A DNA stretch of 36,234 bases, taken from the NCBI RefSeq assembly GCF_900130015.1, contig NZ_FQXS01000014.1, forward strand, positions 1 through 36,234. Reading direction: 5' to 3'. Positions 26,470-34,507 of this stretch are shown here, piece after piece. The notes beneath the pieces are model-generated. The model made no database searches. It worked only from the letters and a program-made list of their open reading frames with translations, and was not told the origin of the DNA. The stretch comes from Desulfofustis glycolicus DSM 9705. GTDB taxonomy: Bacteria > Desulfobacterota > Desulfobulbia > Desulfobulbales > Desulfocapsaceae. Positions within the stretch are counted from its first letter, which is position 1. The number at the start of each line of letters is the position of its first letter. A program made the translations under genes and the position numbers.

Positions 26470-27279
26470 TTACGGATAGAGGGTGTATTTGCCCTTGAAA
26501 TGCTCCTGGAATTTTTTTCGATACGGTTCCGAGTGCAACGTATCCATAGCCAGTTTGGCCCACTCCGCCTCGAGGTCTTCATCCCGCACAATCAGGCCAA
26601 GCGCGTAATCTTTGTTCTGCGGGTCTTCAAACAGGAAGGAGGCCGGATCGATCCCCCCAGCTTCGCTGACGAAATAGGCGGTGGCGATGATCGCATCGAC
26701 ATCGTTAATACTGCGAGCCGTCTGGGTGATCTCCGTCTCGATGATAGAGATGTCCTTCGGGTTGTCCTTGATATCGAGTACGGTGTAGAAAATGTCCGTT
26801 TTCTCACCGAGAGTGATCAGTCCCGCCTCTTCCAGGATAATCAGGCTTCGGCTCATGTTGGTCGGGTCACCGGGTACCGCGATCTGAGCCTTGTTGGGGA
26901 TGTCTTCGAGGTTTTTGTGCCTGGTCGAATAGATGGCGAAGAACGAGTGGAAATAATAGGGTTTCACCATCTCCAGGTGACAGTCGTTTTCCCGATTGAA
27001 GGTCAGAATCCAGGGCCGGTGGTTGGCGATGATGCCGTCGAGGTTGCCGTCCTTGAGCGCTGTTGCGGGCAATTGGTTAGCGTCAAACATCATGATCTTG
27101 ACCTGGTATCCCAGAGGTTCGAGCCCTTCCTTGATCCACTGCACCATCGGCTCGGAGTATGCCAGGCAGCCCAGTGTCAGCTTTTTGTCGACGGCGGCGC
27201 CTGCCTGCTGAACACCAACGAGACACAGGCCGGCCGCAGCCAGCAGAAACCACTTCCTAACCACTGATAACACCTGCAT
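26470..27279 (-). CDS. metQ: MetQ/NlpA-family substrate-binding protein (269 aa)
   Basis: This is the periplasmic binding component of a MetNIQ-type (methionine uptake family) importer. A signal peptide covers residues 1 to about 28 (WFLLAAAGLCLVGVQQAGA). Family signatures include the ligand-lobe segments NLDGIIANHRPW, IAVPGDPTNMSRSL and VDAIIATAYFVSEAG. Classical MetQ is a lipoprotein, but no Cys sits at the expected lipobox position, so this version seems to be released into the periplasm. The ligand may be methionine or a related compound. GGAGGG precedes the ATG. The permease gene ends 10 bp upstream. Confidence 0.88.
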   Translation of the reverse strand: MQVLSVVRKWFLLAAAGLCLVGVQQAGAAVDKKLTLGCLAYSEPMVQWIKEGLEPLGYQVKIMMFDANQLPATALKDGNLDGIIANHRPWILTFNRENDCHLEMVKPYYFHSFFAIYSTRHKNLEDIPNKAQIAVPGDPTNMSRSLIILEEAGLITLGEKTDIFYTVLDIKDNPKDISIIETEITQTARSINDVDAIIATAYFVSEAGGIDPASFLFEDPQNKDYALGLIVRDEDLEAEWAKLAMDTLHSEPYRKKFQEHFKGKYTLYP

Positions 27280-27289
27280 ATTCCCTCCG

Positions 27290-27964
27290 TTAAAGGATTT
27301 TTTTGTAGAGCCAGTCGCCGGTGAACTGCAGCAGCTGAACCATGATGAATAAAATGATGACCGATGTGTACAGCACTGTATTGTTGAAACTCTGATACCC
27401 GTAATTCAGCGCGACGGCGCCGATGCCGCCGGCACCCACCGCTCCGGCAAGGGTGGTGGCTGACAAAAAGGTAATGGCGGCCAGTGTCGTTCCCGAGACG
27501 ATCAGTGGCAGCGCCTCTTTCACCATGACCCGGGTAATGATCTGCCAATCAGAGGCGCCGAACGAGCGGGCCGCTTCGATCAATTGCGGATTAACTGCCC
27601 GCATGCTGTTCTCGAGGATTCGCGCCAGAAACGGGGTGGCGGCGACCGTCAGCGGAAAAATGGCCGCCTTCTCGCCGATGGTGGTTCCGACCAGCATCCT
27701 CGTGAGCGGAGATATGGCGACGATCAGGATGATAATGGGAAACGAGCGGATGCTGTTGACGAAAAAATCGATCACCTTGTAACGGTTCGGGGCGGGCCGC
27801 AAGCCCTGTGGTCCATATAGGATGAGCAGAACCGCTATGGTGAAACCGAACAGCAGGGCTAGCAGCATCGAGGCTGACAACATGCGCAGCGTGGCCCAGA
27901 TCGACGGCGCGATGATCCCGTCGAAATATTTCCACCAATAAGCGGCATATTCGGGAAACGTCAT
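27290..27964 (-). CDS. metI: MetI-type ABC permease (224 aa)
   Basis: This is an inner-membrane permease of the BPD_transp_1 (MetI) family with five predicted membrane segments. The cytoplasmic EAA-like loop that contacts the ATPase is visible as IEAARSFGASDWQIITRVMVKEALP. Length fits the family (about 217 aa). I use the ATG at 27964; a GTG 21 bases earlier would overlap the end of metN. The stop of metN is 5 bp upstream of the chosen ATG, so translation is probably coupled. The binding-protein gene follows. Confidence 0.9.
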   Translation of the reverse strand: MTFPEYAAYWWKYFDGIIAPSIWATLRMLSASMLLALLFGFTIAVLLILYGPQGLRPAPNRYKVIDFFVNSIRSFPIIILIVAISPLTRMLVGTTIGEKAAIFPLTVAATPFLARILENSMRAVNPQLIEAARSFGASDWQIITRVMVKEALPLIVSGTTLAAITFLSATTLAGAVGAGGIGAVALNYGYQSFNNTVLYTSVIILFIMVQLLQFTGDWLYKKIL

Positions 27965-27969
27965 ATCCG

Positions 27970-28980
27970 TCACCGATTGATGCACTGGTCGAGCATCTCT
28001 GGTTCGGCCCTGTCGAAGCGGGAAGCGGCCGGCGATGGATCAGGAGCCTCCTCGGGGTACCAGTTCACCTGTCGTTGATCGAGGTACCTAGTCACTTCAT
28101 CGAAACGATCGGCCGGCACATTTACCAGCAAGCCAGCACCACTCACCGGGACCTTAGAGATGTGGAGCATCACATCCAGGTCGAAGACCATTCGTGCCAC
28201 GACATCGGATTTGTCGACAAGAAAGACGGTTGTCGTCACATCGCTTGACTCAGCCGAAGCCCGACTAGAGCCCAGGAGATTTCTCAACGCCTTTGGTTGT
28301 TGACGGAAAATCGTCTCCACCGCACCCTGGCAGTCGACGCGACCTCCCTCCATGATCGCCATCTCGTCACAGATTCCTGTCAGCACCGACATCTGATGGG
28401 TAACCATGACGATGGTGATCCCCAACTGCAGGTTAATGCCTTTGAGCAACAGCAATATTTCCTGGGCGGTTTTCGGATCGAGTGCCGACGTTGCTTCATC
28501 ACACAGAAGGATTTCAGGAGTCAGTGAGAGCGCTCGGGCAATGGCAACCCGTTGCTTCTGACCGCCGGAAAGCTCCCACGGTTTCTGGGAACGTTTCGCC
28601 GATAGACCGACCAGCCCAAGCAGTTCGTCCACTCGGGTGCGAATCGTACGGTTGTCGTAGTTCCAGCATTTCATCGGTAGCGCCACGTTTTCAAACACTG
28701 TCAGCCGTTCCAGCAGAGAGAACTGCTGAAATACCATACCGATCGATTTGCGAAATGAACGAAGCTGGCGGTCGCGCAACGTGGCCAGTTCGACGCCGGC
28801 AACCTGCAGGGAACCATCGTCGTACGGTTCGATGCCGTTTATGCATCGAAGAAATGTGGATTTCCCGGCGCCGCTCCGCCCGGCAAGCCCGAAAATGCGC
28901 CCTTTGCCGATATGCAGATCGATCCCCTTGAGTATCTGGTGTTTCCCAAACGACTTCCTGATATTACGAGACAAGATCAT
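27970..28980 (-). CDS. metN: MetN-type ABC ATPase with C-terminal NIL domain (336 aa)
   Basis: This is the ATP-binding subunit of the MetNI importer. Walker A GRSGAGKST is at 34-42, the Q loop VFQQFS near 83, the signature LSGGQ at 137-141, Walker B ILLCDE at 157-162 and the H-loop His at 195. The C-terminal region (about 255-320) is NIL-domain-like (VARMVFDLDVMLHISKV, then PADRFDEVTRYL), the regulatory domain that binds the transported amino acid and slows transport in Escherichia coli MetNI. It is the first gene of the operon. GGAAG lies upstream of the ATG at 28980. No SAM riboswitch is seen in the leader. Confidence 0.93.
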   Translation of the reverse strand: MILSRNIRKSFGKHQILKGIDLHIGKGRIFGLAGRSGAGKSTFLRCINGIEPYDDGSLQVAGVELATLRDRQLRSFRKSIGMVFQQFSLLERLTVFENVALPMKCWNYDNRTIRTRVDELLGLVGLSAKRSQKPWELSGGQKQRVAIARALSLTPEILLCDEATSALDPKTAQEILLLLKGINLQLGITIVMVTHQMSVLTGICDEMAIMEGGRVDCQGAVETIFRQQPKALRNLLGSSRASAESSDVTTTVFLVDKSDVVARMVFDLDVMLHISKVPVSGAGLLVNVPADRFDEVTRYLDQRQVNWYPEEAPDPSPAASRFDRAEPEMLDQCINR

Positions 28981-29030
28981 GATCTATGGCTTCCAATGCG
29001 CCCTCAGTGGCAAAAAGGATTGGCGAACCT

Positions 29031-29057
29031 TTAATATATATTTTTCGTATAAGTCAA
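29031..29057 (-). promoter_or_regulatory. Possible promoter of the met operon
   Basis: On the minus strand TTGACT (29057-29052) is followed after 15 bp by TATTAA (29036-29031), in an AT-rich stretch about 50 bp before the metN ATG. The spacing is shorter than ideal, so the call is tentative. Confidence 0.35.
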
Positions 29058-29189
29058 ATTGGTAAAATGTATTGCTGAGGAGGTTTGCATCAGAATTGTC
29101 GATAGCGATATCACTGTGTTATCCACGAAAATAAACAATTCCACCAGCTTTGTGCTCAAAGGTGAACTACGAGACGTGCAGGCACCAAC

Positions 29190-29406
29190 GCCTGTCATTT
29201 CCTGCTTCAATATGAATCAAAGGCGACATGCAATCGACTGAGCGCCCGTTTCCATCTTTGTTCAAGGAGTGGACACGGGTGCTGAGATCACCTGGGGAAT
29301 CGAGTACTGCCCGTTCAGTGAGCAACGCCACACCAGGGTGCCGATAACCAGTCTGACATCGAAGCAGGTCAAGAGACCGACCATGAAAACCTTCCAGGGG
29401 CGTTAG
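29190..29406 (+). pseudogene. Decayed fragment of the exported-protein family
   Basis: From 29242 the frame reads APVSIFVQGVDTGAEITWGIEY, then CPFSEQRHTRVPITSL, which aligns closely with residues about 610-649 of the exported protein at 23313-25583 (ASVPLVIQGLNTDAEILWEIEY, RPFGEQRFTRIPPTSL). The fragment then jumps to KRPTMKT, resembling residues near 740 (KKPAVKT), and stops at 29404-29406. So about 90 codons present in the parent are missing. Upstream, TPVIS followed by an in-frame TGA (29239-29241) weakly matches parental TPMIT. There is no start codon with a ribosome binding site. It is best read as a relic of a second family member or of an old duplication. Confidence 0.75.
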
Positions 29407-29571
29407 AAAATGACACAAAAACCTAAAGACAGCACAGCACAATAACCTAAAAACAATCCATAGAGTGACGGGAATGGGCGCATGGGGAGGTTTCTCATGA
29501 GTGCCAGGCTCGTCGTGTGACGGGAACGGTCTGCGTAAGGATTCGGTAAGCGGGTTCTCTGGGCTGGAAAA

Positions 29572-29630
29572 GATATGAAAAGCACTCTTTGACCGTGAAA
29601 AGCAGTTTTGAAAATGACATTTCGTGAAAA
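29572..29630 (-). repeat. AT-rich TTTTCA-motif element, copy B
   Basis: Read on the minus strand, TTTTCAC, TTTTCAA, TTTTCAC and TTTTCAT occur at spacings similar to those in copy A (36084-36143), with ACTG preceding the third motif in both. By eye roughly 60% of positions agree. Copy A is in front of fic, while copy B lies beyond the 3' end of the efflux operon with no intact gene behind it. Confidence 0.5.
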
Positions 29631-29700
29631 TGAGTTACGCGCGGCCGCTTACATAACAACCCTCCAGAGTCTGTTTTGCCGCTTTCCGGTTGTGAGAAGA

Positions 29701-30831
29701 CTAAGACAAACGTGTAGATAGCCGTCTTCCTGCCAGATACCAAGCGAGAGCCCCGTAGAATCCGGCACACAACCAGAGCTGTGCAAGCTGCGGAACAATG
29801 TCGGCATATCCCGCGCCGAGCTGGTTGACGCCCAGCAGGGCCTTGATTGCCGGCACAGCCGGGATCATCTGCAGCAACAGGACAAGCGGCCGAGGAAGCG
29901 CCGACTCCGGCCAGATAAAGCCAGACGAGAAGATCAGCGGCATCGATGAGAGCAGCACCACCAGCGTGACCAGCTCTCTGCGCGGCAGCACCAGGCCAAG
30001 GGTCATGCCGAGAAATGAGGCCGCGGCGAGAAACGGCAGCATGATTGCCGCCAGCATCCACATCTCTGCCTGCCGTGGAATTCCATAGAGATCGTAGCAG
30101 AATCCGAAATAATAGAGGCAGAGCACCATATAAATGGCCATGAACAGGCCGCAGCGGACGAGAACCAGCATCCCCGGAGAACTGCTCACCGTTGTTCCCC
30201 GTTTGGCACAGCTTACCAATCCGGCGCCGATCACCAGGGTCTGATGAAGAATGAGGACAAATACCGCCGGGATGACATAGCTCACATACCCCATGGTCGG
30301 ATTGAATACGGTGCGCAGATTGAGCCAGGCCCCGCGAAACTGGTCGCGGGCTAGCCGCGGCGGTTGTCCCTCCAGCAACAGCTGCTGTACCGCCACCTGG
30401 GCGGCCAGGGTTCCCGCGGCGGTGGACATGCCTTCCAGAACGGTTCCGTAGACCAGCAGCATGCTGGCATCACCGGCGAAACCCAGCGTCGGCCGCAGGC
30501 CCAGACGCAGATCCCGATAAAACCGCTCAGGAATGACCAGGATTCCGGCGGTCTTTCGCGACAGAAACCGCTCCCGGGCGCCAGCAAGGCTGTGCATCCG
30601 TTCGCTGATATGGATCTGCGGCGTGGCATCGACCATTCGCTCGAGCTGCCGGCTCAGTTGTGAGCCGTCCAGGTTCACGACGACCACTTGCTGTTCCCGC
30701 GGGAGCTGTTTCAGGTAGGGGAGCGGATAGAGAAAGGAATAGAGAAAGACACCGAGAAAGACGGTCAGCATGACGGTGGTGTCGGTGAACAGCGAGCGGA
30801 TCTCACCGGCAAGCAGCTGCCGCAGACTCAT
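29701..30831 (-). CDS. ABC-2 type transporter permease (376 aa), second of a pair
   Basis: This is an inner-membrane ABC-2 permease of the YhhJ/YbhR-like kind. It has one N-terminal membrane helix (about 18-38), a periplasmic domain (about 45-170) and five further helices (about 180-370) including the conserved SSMPLIFSSGFIWPESALP segment. Such permeases normally work with an ATP-binding subunit to export drugs or other lipophilic compounds. The start overlaps the preceding permease gene by 4 bp, so it is translationally coupled. It is the last gene of the Fic-efflux operon; no clear terminator is seen after the stop. Confidence 0.9.
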   Translation of the reverse strand: MSLRQLLAGEIRSLFTDTTVMLTVFLGVFLYSFLYPLPYLKQLPREQQVVVVNLDGSQLSRQLERMVDATPQIHISERMHSLAGARERFLSRKTAGILVIPERFYRDLRLGLRPTLGFAGDASMLLVYGTVLEGMSTAAGTLAAQVAVQQLLLEGQPPRLARDQFRGAWLNLRTVFNPTMGYVSYVIPAVFVLILHQTLVIGAGLVSCAKRGTTVSSSPGMLVLVRCGLFMAIYMVLCLYYFGFCYDLYGIPRQAEMWMLAAIMLPFLAAASFLGMTLGLVLPRRELVTLVVLLSSMPLIFSSGFIWPESALPRPLVLLLQMIPAVPAIKALLGVNQLGAGYADIVPQLAQLWLCAGFYGALAWYLAGRRLSTRLS

Positions 30832-31985
30832 GCGTCAGCCTCCTTTCGTGCTGCCCCAATCCGGCGGAGACGGGCACTACCGAACAACAGGGTGATGCAG
30901 AACCCGCCGAGCCACAGCAGCTGACCGGCCTGGTAGGACAGCGGGGCGCCATAGTCGACCTGGGCTATCTGAATCTCGATGTAATGGCAGATGGGCACCA
31001 GGCTCCTCCATATCCGGGCCGGCAACACCATGTCGGTAACCGGGAAGGTCACCCCCATGAAGGCCAGGCTGGAGGCGGCATAGAATGCGGCGATGCTCAG
31101 GGCTCGGGCCGCATCGAGGGTAAACAGAAAAAACAGCGCGCCGATACCGATGCTGCCGATAACCGTCAGCAGCTGAGCGAGAATCAGTATCGGCCAGCTG
31201 CCGTGCATCGGCCAGCCCATGATCACGTAGAGCCAGCTCAGATACCAGGCGCCGTGCAGCAAAAACAGCGGCACCAGCGCCAGGACCAGGCCCGCAAACC
31301 GCTTCCCCGGCTCGTCTCCCGGCCAGCAGAGCGGGTCTCGTCGACGACCATCGGCCAGCACCATGATCGTTGTCGCGACCATCAAGATCTGCCACATCGC
31401 CGGTAGCATGGCTGAGACGAGGAACTGCGCATAATTGGTGTTGCTGTTGAACAGCGGGGTGACCTGGGTGGCAATGGGGACCGCGGCAGCCAGCGCTTGG
31501 GACGGAAACGGGCTGATGGTCGACAGGTTGCGGACGGTCTCGACCCCCGCGGTAAAGGTGGCATGGGCCTGGCTCAACGCCGAATTGACGTTCCTGCCCA
31601 CAAGCAGGTACTGGCCCGTGACCATGGCGGAAACCGTCGGCGACCGCCCGGAAACGGTATCCCGCTCAAAATCTTTGGGGATAATGATCAGGCCAAAGAC
31701 AGTGCCACGACGCACGGCCTCTGTGCCGCGCGCGACATCGCCGAAACGCTGCTCGAGGAGAATGGTCGGGCTGGCGTCGTAGTGCCTGATCAGCGACCGG
31801 GACAACCGACTTTGATCGAGATCAACCACGCCCACCGGCAAGTTTCGGGCGAAGTTCGAGGAAAACACCGACCAGAGGGTAACAAAGAGAAGAACCGGCA
31901 CCCAGCTTACCAGCGAGAGCAGCCAGGGGTCGCGGCAGAGCGCCTGCCACTGCTCTATGGTGTGGCGGGCCAGGGACTGCTTCAT
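30828..31985 (-). CDS. ABC-2 type transporter permease (385 aa), first of a pair
   Basis: The architecture matches its downstream partner: an N-terminal membrane helix (about 19-41), a periplasmic domain carrying VGVVDLDQSRLSRSLIRHYDA, and five C-terminal helices with the SLAFMGVTFPVTDMVLPAR segment. Two different permeases suggest a heterodimeric channel. It overlaps the HlyD-like gene by 4 bp and the second permease gene by 4 bp. In related operons (yhiI-rbbA-yhhJ, ybhGFSR) an ATPase gene sits at this position, but here none is present between 29701 and 34413. Confidence 0.9.
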   Translation of the reverse strand: MKQSLARHTIEQWQALCRDPWLLSLVSWVPVLLFVTLWSVFSSNFARNLPVGVVDLDQSRLSRSLIRHYDASPTILLEQRFGDVARGTEAVRRGTVFGLIIIPKDFERDTVSGRSPTVSAMVTGQYLLVGRNVNSALSQAHATFTAGVETVRNLSTISPFPSQALAAAVPIATQVTPLFNSNTNYAQFLVSAMLPAMWQILMVATTIMVLADGRRRDPLCWPGDEPGKRFAGLVLALVPLFLLHGAWYLSWLYVIMGWPMHGSWPILILAQLLTVIGSIGIGALFFLFTLDAARALSIAAFYAASSLAFMGVTFPVTDMVLPARIWRSLVPICHYIEIQIAQVDYGAPLSYQAGQLLWLGGFCITLLFGSARLRRIGAARKEADA

Positions 31986-32962
31986 GGCAGCGTCGTCAGC
32001 ACGCTCATCCCGGCACGCAATCCGGCAACCGGCTGAACCGGGCGGGCCTCGATCTCAAAGGTTCTCATGTCGAAGCCCCGATCACTGCGCGTTGTCCGCC
32101 AGGTGGCGAAATCACCCATGACCGCCACATGACTTACCCTGAACCGGTAGGGTGATGAACCCAGTGCCGGGATTGTGCACTCGAACTCAGTTCCCTTGGC
32201 AAAGTGCTGCAACCGGTCTTCACGAATCTGGAACACGGCCCAGACATCATCCGTGTCCATGATCGATACCACCGGGAACCCCTGTGCCGCCAGTTCTCCG
32301 CCGTGCAGCAGGATCTGCGTCACTTCGCCGTCATGCCAACTGGCAATGGTGGTGTCCTTGGCATAGGCCTGCACCTCGGCGACGGCCCCGGCAGCCACTT
32401 TCGCTTTTCCTTCAGCGGCCCGGATATCTTCCGGCCGGGCCCCTTCCCGGGCCAGCAGGTACATCTGATGCGCGGCGCCGGCTGCGTGCCTCGCTGCTGC
32501 CAGTTGACTGTAGACTTCATCGCGTTTCTGTTCGGCAACAACGCCCTCGGTGAACAAGGCGTCGATGCGCGCATAGGTCTTCTCCAGCAGGTCAACAGCG
32601 GTCTGTGCCTGCTGCCATGTTTCGCGCGCCGCTGCGATCTGTTGTTCCCGGGTACCGTTCCGCGCTTCGTCGGCCAGGGCCTCGGCTGCTTCCTGGCCCG
32701 CCACTGCCTGCGTCATCCGGGCATCGATCTCGGGACTGAGCATCGTGAAAACGAGTTGTCCGCGGGTGACCTGATCGCCTTTCTTGACCAGGACCCGGTC
32801 GATTCGCCCGGCTATCTTGGAGCTGATATGGTACTCCTGCGCCTCGATTTGACCCTGCAACTGCTCGGGTTTCGGCTGATAGGCGCGCCAGAAGCTGTAG
32901 CCGAGCCAGCTTACCGCAAAAACGATCGCCACCACGGCGACAATGGTCCGAACAACACGCAT
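31982..32962 (-). CDS. HlyD/EmrA-like membrane fusion protein (326 aa)
   Basis: This periplasmic adaptor connects the inner-membrane pump to the outer-membrane channel. It has one N-terminal anchor helix (about 4-24), the first half of a lipoyl-like barrel (GQIEAQEYHISSKIAGRIDRVLVKKGDQV), a long alpha-hairpin rich in Ala/Glu/Gln (about 75-190) and the second barrel half (AYAKDTTIASWHDGEVTQILLHGGELAAQG). The start is the ATG at 32962, one base overlapping the stop of the TolC-like gene (TGATG), with CGAGG upstream. It is related to YbhG and YhiI. Confidence 0.92.
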   Translation of the reverse strand: MRVVRTIVAVVAIVFAVSWLGYSFWRAYQPKPEQLQGQIEAQEYHISSKIAGRIDRVLVKKGDQVTRGQLVFTMLSPEIDARMTQAVAGQEAAEALADEARNGTREQQIAAARETWQQAQTAVDLLEKTYARIDALFTEGVVAEQKRDEVYSQLAAARHAAGAAHQMYLLAREGARPEDIRAAEGKAKVAAGAVAEVQAYAKDTTIASWHDGEVTQILLHGGELAAQGFPVVSIMDTDDVWAVFQIREDRLQHFAKGTEFECTIPALGSSPYRFRVSHVAVMGDFATWRTTRSDRGFDMRTFEIEARPVQPVAGLRAGMSVLTTLP

Positions 32963-34413
32963 CAACGAACCTCGTTGCTCTGAGTTTTCTGGTAATAAAA
33001 AAAGCGCTCCGGCGTGCCGGTTGTCCCGCACAGCCCGGCAAGCGCAGTCACATACTGGTAGAGTGCCAGAGCACGCTGCGTCTTGACGCCGGCGAGAAAC
33101 AACTCGGCATCAACCACGTCGAGCGAGGTGGACATGCCCTGATTGAACGATTTACTGCGCAACGCCACCGTTTCCTCGGCCAGCGCCAGGCTGGAGCGGA
33201 GTCCCCGGTACTCTTCGGCAGCCTGTTCGGCCTGGCGATAGCTCCGCTCCACGAGCACCGATAGGTCGCTTTTCATCTGCGCCGTCAGCAGGTCGATGCG
33301 CCTGATCGCCGACCGTGCAGCATTGAGCAGTCCCGAGCGTCCCGATCGCTCCACGAGCGGCACCTGAAGACCGATGCCGACGAGCCAGTCGGGCAATAAG
33401 TCAGCGGCCAGGTCGTCCTGCTCGTAAACCTGGTAACTGCCAAACATCCCGATGGTCGGGTGATACCTGCCCTTCTCCGCTTTTTCCGCGGCCTGCGCCT
33501 GTTCGCGTTTCGCAGCCAGCAGCAGGATTCCCGGGTGGTTGTTCACGGCCAGGTCGAGAAACTCCTGCATCGGCGGCAAGGTATCGTTGAGAAACAGGGC
33601 GTCCTCGGGGGACACGGCGCCGTCGTTCTTGAGCATCTTGGACAAGGCTGCTTCGGCTATTTCCAGGTCGCGCAGCGCTTTTTTCCGCTCCACCACCGCT
33701 TTATCCAGTGCCGCCTCGGACTGCATGCGCTCCACGTGCGGGATCTGGCCATGCTGTTCGAGCAGGAGTGCATGCTCCCGGTGCCGCCTGAGCCCCTCTT
33801 CGGTTTCATGGCGTGTTGTAAGTACCGTACTCGCGAGCACCACGCCGAAATAATGGCGAACAAGGGTCTCGAATCGCTCCCGCTCGCCGTTTTTCAGCCG
33901 CTTGTCCGCTTCGTTCACTCTGCCTAGGGCAGCTTCCTGCGCTGCCTCGATGCGGCCGCCGGTATACAGGGGCCAGAATCCGCGAATACTCGAGGAGATC
34001 TGCTGCCGATCGGCGATTCGTGAGGTCAGGGCCCGATCAAGCTGGGCCACGGTCATGCCGCTGGCGGCGGCAATAGATGATACATACGGTACCAACTGGG
34101 AACCACCGGCCATGCTCCCCAACAATTGCGAAGGCGACAGCGTGACATCACTGTCTGCATAGAGATAGTCCACCGACAAACCTATCTCGAGCCAGTACAG
34201 GTCTGCCGCTGCATCCCGGCGAAACTCGGCTTCCCGAACTTCCTCCTGCATGGCCTGTAGCCCGTCATTTTCGGCGAGCACCTGCTGCCAGGCAGATGCA
34301 AGTCCAAGTCCTATTGCATCCGTTTCAGCGGCAGCAGCACAGGTCAGCGTGCTGACCACCCAGAGCATACCCGCCGCCAGCACCACCCCCGGATAAACAA
34401 ACCAACGAATCAT
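32962..34413 (-). CDS. TolC-like outer-membrane efflux protein (483 aa)
   Basis: This is a member of the OEP/TolC family, which forms trimeric outer-membrane channels. Residues 1 to about 28 are a signal peptide (VVLAAGMLWVVSTLTCAAAA). Two repeats of alternating long helices and strands follow; the second repeat ends in the family pattern SLALAEETVALRSKSFNQGMSTSLDVVDAELFLAG. The ATG at 34413 follows GGAAAAG and gives a good signal peptide; the frame is open upstream but only runs into the fic 3' end. It is 94 bp downstream of fic and one base overlaps the adaptor gene. Confidence 0.92.
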   Translation of the reverse strand: MIRWFVYPGVVLAAGMLWVVSTLTCAAAAETDAIGLGLASAWQQVLAENDGLQAMQEEVREAEFRRDAAADLYWLEIGLSVDYLYADSDVTLSPSQLLGSMAGGSQLVPYVSSIAAASGMTVAQLDRALTSRIADRQQISSSIRGFWPLYTGGRIEAAQEAALGRVNEADKRLKNGERERFETLVRHYFGVVLASTVLTTRHETEEGLRRHREHALLLEQHGQIPHVERMQSEAALDKAVVERKKALRDLEIAEAALSKMLKNDGAVSPEDALFLNDTLPPMQEFLDLAVNNHPGILLLAAKREQAQAAEKAEKGRYHPTIGMFGSYQVYEQDDLAADLLPDWLVGIGLQVPLVERSGRSGLLNAARSAIRRIDLLTAQMKSDLSVLVERSYRQAEQAAEEYRGLRSSLALAEETVALRSKSFNQGMSTSLDVVDAELFLAGVKTQRALALYQYVTALAGLCGTTGTPERFFYYQKTQSNEVR

Positions 34414-34507
34414 GTTTTCTTTTCCATACCAATCTCTCCGTTCCCGCCCGTTATATTCGGTCAGAGCACACCACACAAGCCCGGCACTTTCCCAGTAGTT
34501 GAAAACC

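Larger units (their letters stand above)
28981..29700. other. Long non-coding stretch between the met operon and the efflux operon
   Basis: These 720 bases are more AT-rich than the rest of the window at several points and hold no intact gene. From left to right they contain a possible promoter for metN (29031-29057), a decayed coding fragment (29190-29406) and an AT-rich TTTTCA-motif element (29572-29630). An open frame at 29059-29238 ends in TGA directly before the better-conserved part of the pseudogene. A GC-rich GCGGCCGC patch lies at 29641-29648. Confidence 0.7.

Noticed and set aside
28981-29060. Search for a SAM riboswitch in front of metN
   Set aside because: The leader is short, AT-rich and lacks the conserved SAM aptamer blocks.
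29059-29238. A 60-codon frame before the pseudogene that might be a small gene
   Set aside because: It has no ATG with a ribosome binding site (GAGGAGG is followed by no start codon at suitable spacing) and continues in frame through TGA into the exported-protein relic, so it is treated as decayed DNA.
29239-29241. In-frame TGA as a selenocysteine codon
   Set aside because: No SECIS-like hairpin was noticed after it, the aligned parent position is not Cys, and the fragment lacks a start and has an internal deletion.
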